From: Melioribacteraceae bacterium
GTDB taxonomy: Bacteria > Bacteroidota > Ignavibacteria > Ignavibacteriales > Melioribacteraceae
Assembly: GCA_022181065.1 (NCBI GenBank)
Contig: BQMY01000079.1
Location: 1 to 64,000 of the forward strand
Direction of reading: 5' to 3'
Length of the DNA: 64,000 nt
Shown here: positions 63,985 through 64,000 of the stretch, in pieces
Position numbering within the stretch: position 1 is the stretch's first letter
Layout: the number at the start of each line of letters is the position of its first letter
Program-made: the position numbers and the translations under genes
Notes under the pieces: model-generated
What the model saw: only the letters and a program-made list of their open reading frames with translations
What the model was told of the DNA's origin: nothing
The model's database searches: none

Positions 63985-64000
63985 CACCCAAACCAGATGC

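Overview
The window looks like a chromosomal segment of a bacterium of the Ignavibacteria / Bacteroidota-Chlorobiota (FCB) group. Evidence: moderate AT richness, several secreted proteins ending in the type IX secretion (T9SS) C-terminal sorting module with the motif NYPNPFNP, many short lipobox lipoproteins, an N-terminal carboxypeptidase-regulatory-like TonB receptor, fused ribBA, and TATATTT / TAnnTTTG-like promoter boxes. There is no rRNA or tRNA gene, no CRISPR array, no insertion sequence and no phage that I can see. The assignment to a group is an inference.

Layout. 1-5.1 kb (+): the 3' part of an ABC-type ATPase and a TOPRIM-like partner, translationally coupled to a riboflavin operon ribD-ribE-ribBA-ribH. 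5.3-8.3 kb: a small lipoprotein and a TonB-type outer-membrane receptor. 8.5-22.4 kb (almost all -): amidohydrolase and enoyl-CoA hydratase; a polysaccharide O-acetylation cassette (MBOAT plus two SGNH proteins); a Cache-domain lipoprotein; a dicarboxylate/amino-acid symporter; hemW; an M6-like metalloprotease; a two-component system. 22.7-44.1 kb (mostly +): a giant SBP/multi-PAS hybrid kinase, a lipoprotein, a T9SS-sorted endonuclease/phosphatase, an S41 protease (-), two tandem outer-membrane barrel proteins whose N-terminal halves carry kinase-like motifs (one intact, one degenerate), a T9SS-sorted GH3 enzyme, a nitrilase, a PAP2 enzyme, a freestanding CarH-like cobalamin light-sensor domain and a GH13 amylase. 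44.2-45.7 kb: four tandem copies of a 362-bp palindrome-rich repeat. 45.8-54 kb (-): thioesterase, threonine aldolase, a T9SS beta-helix protein, and a tightly overlapping housekeeping cluster era-EamA-acyP-ispF-dedA-lnt. 54-57 kb (-): an EcoRII-type restriction-modification-Vsr locus whose endonuclease is frameshifted by one base. 57.0-63.5 kb (+): a cobalamin riboswitch followed by a four-gene operon (surface protein, BtuB-like receptor, beta-propeller lipoprotein, T9SS-sorted protein), probably a vitamin B12 capture system. 63.6-64 kb: dispersed palindromic repeats and a 7-bp microsatellite.

How the parts fit. Two stretches concern cobalamin: the riboswitch operon that probably imports it, and the W-x9-EH domain protein that may use it as a chromophore. 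The cell surface is strongly represented: barrels, T9SS cargo, O-acetylation and lipoprotein acylation (lnt). The most unusual items are the FAM20/HipA-like kinase motifs fused to an outer-membrane barrel, with a degenerate neighbour; the riboswitch operon whose first and last products are secreted proteins of unknown function; the freestanding photoreceptor-like protein; and the modular palindromic repeats, one of which appears to serve as the ribH terminator.
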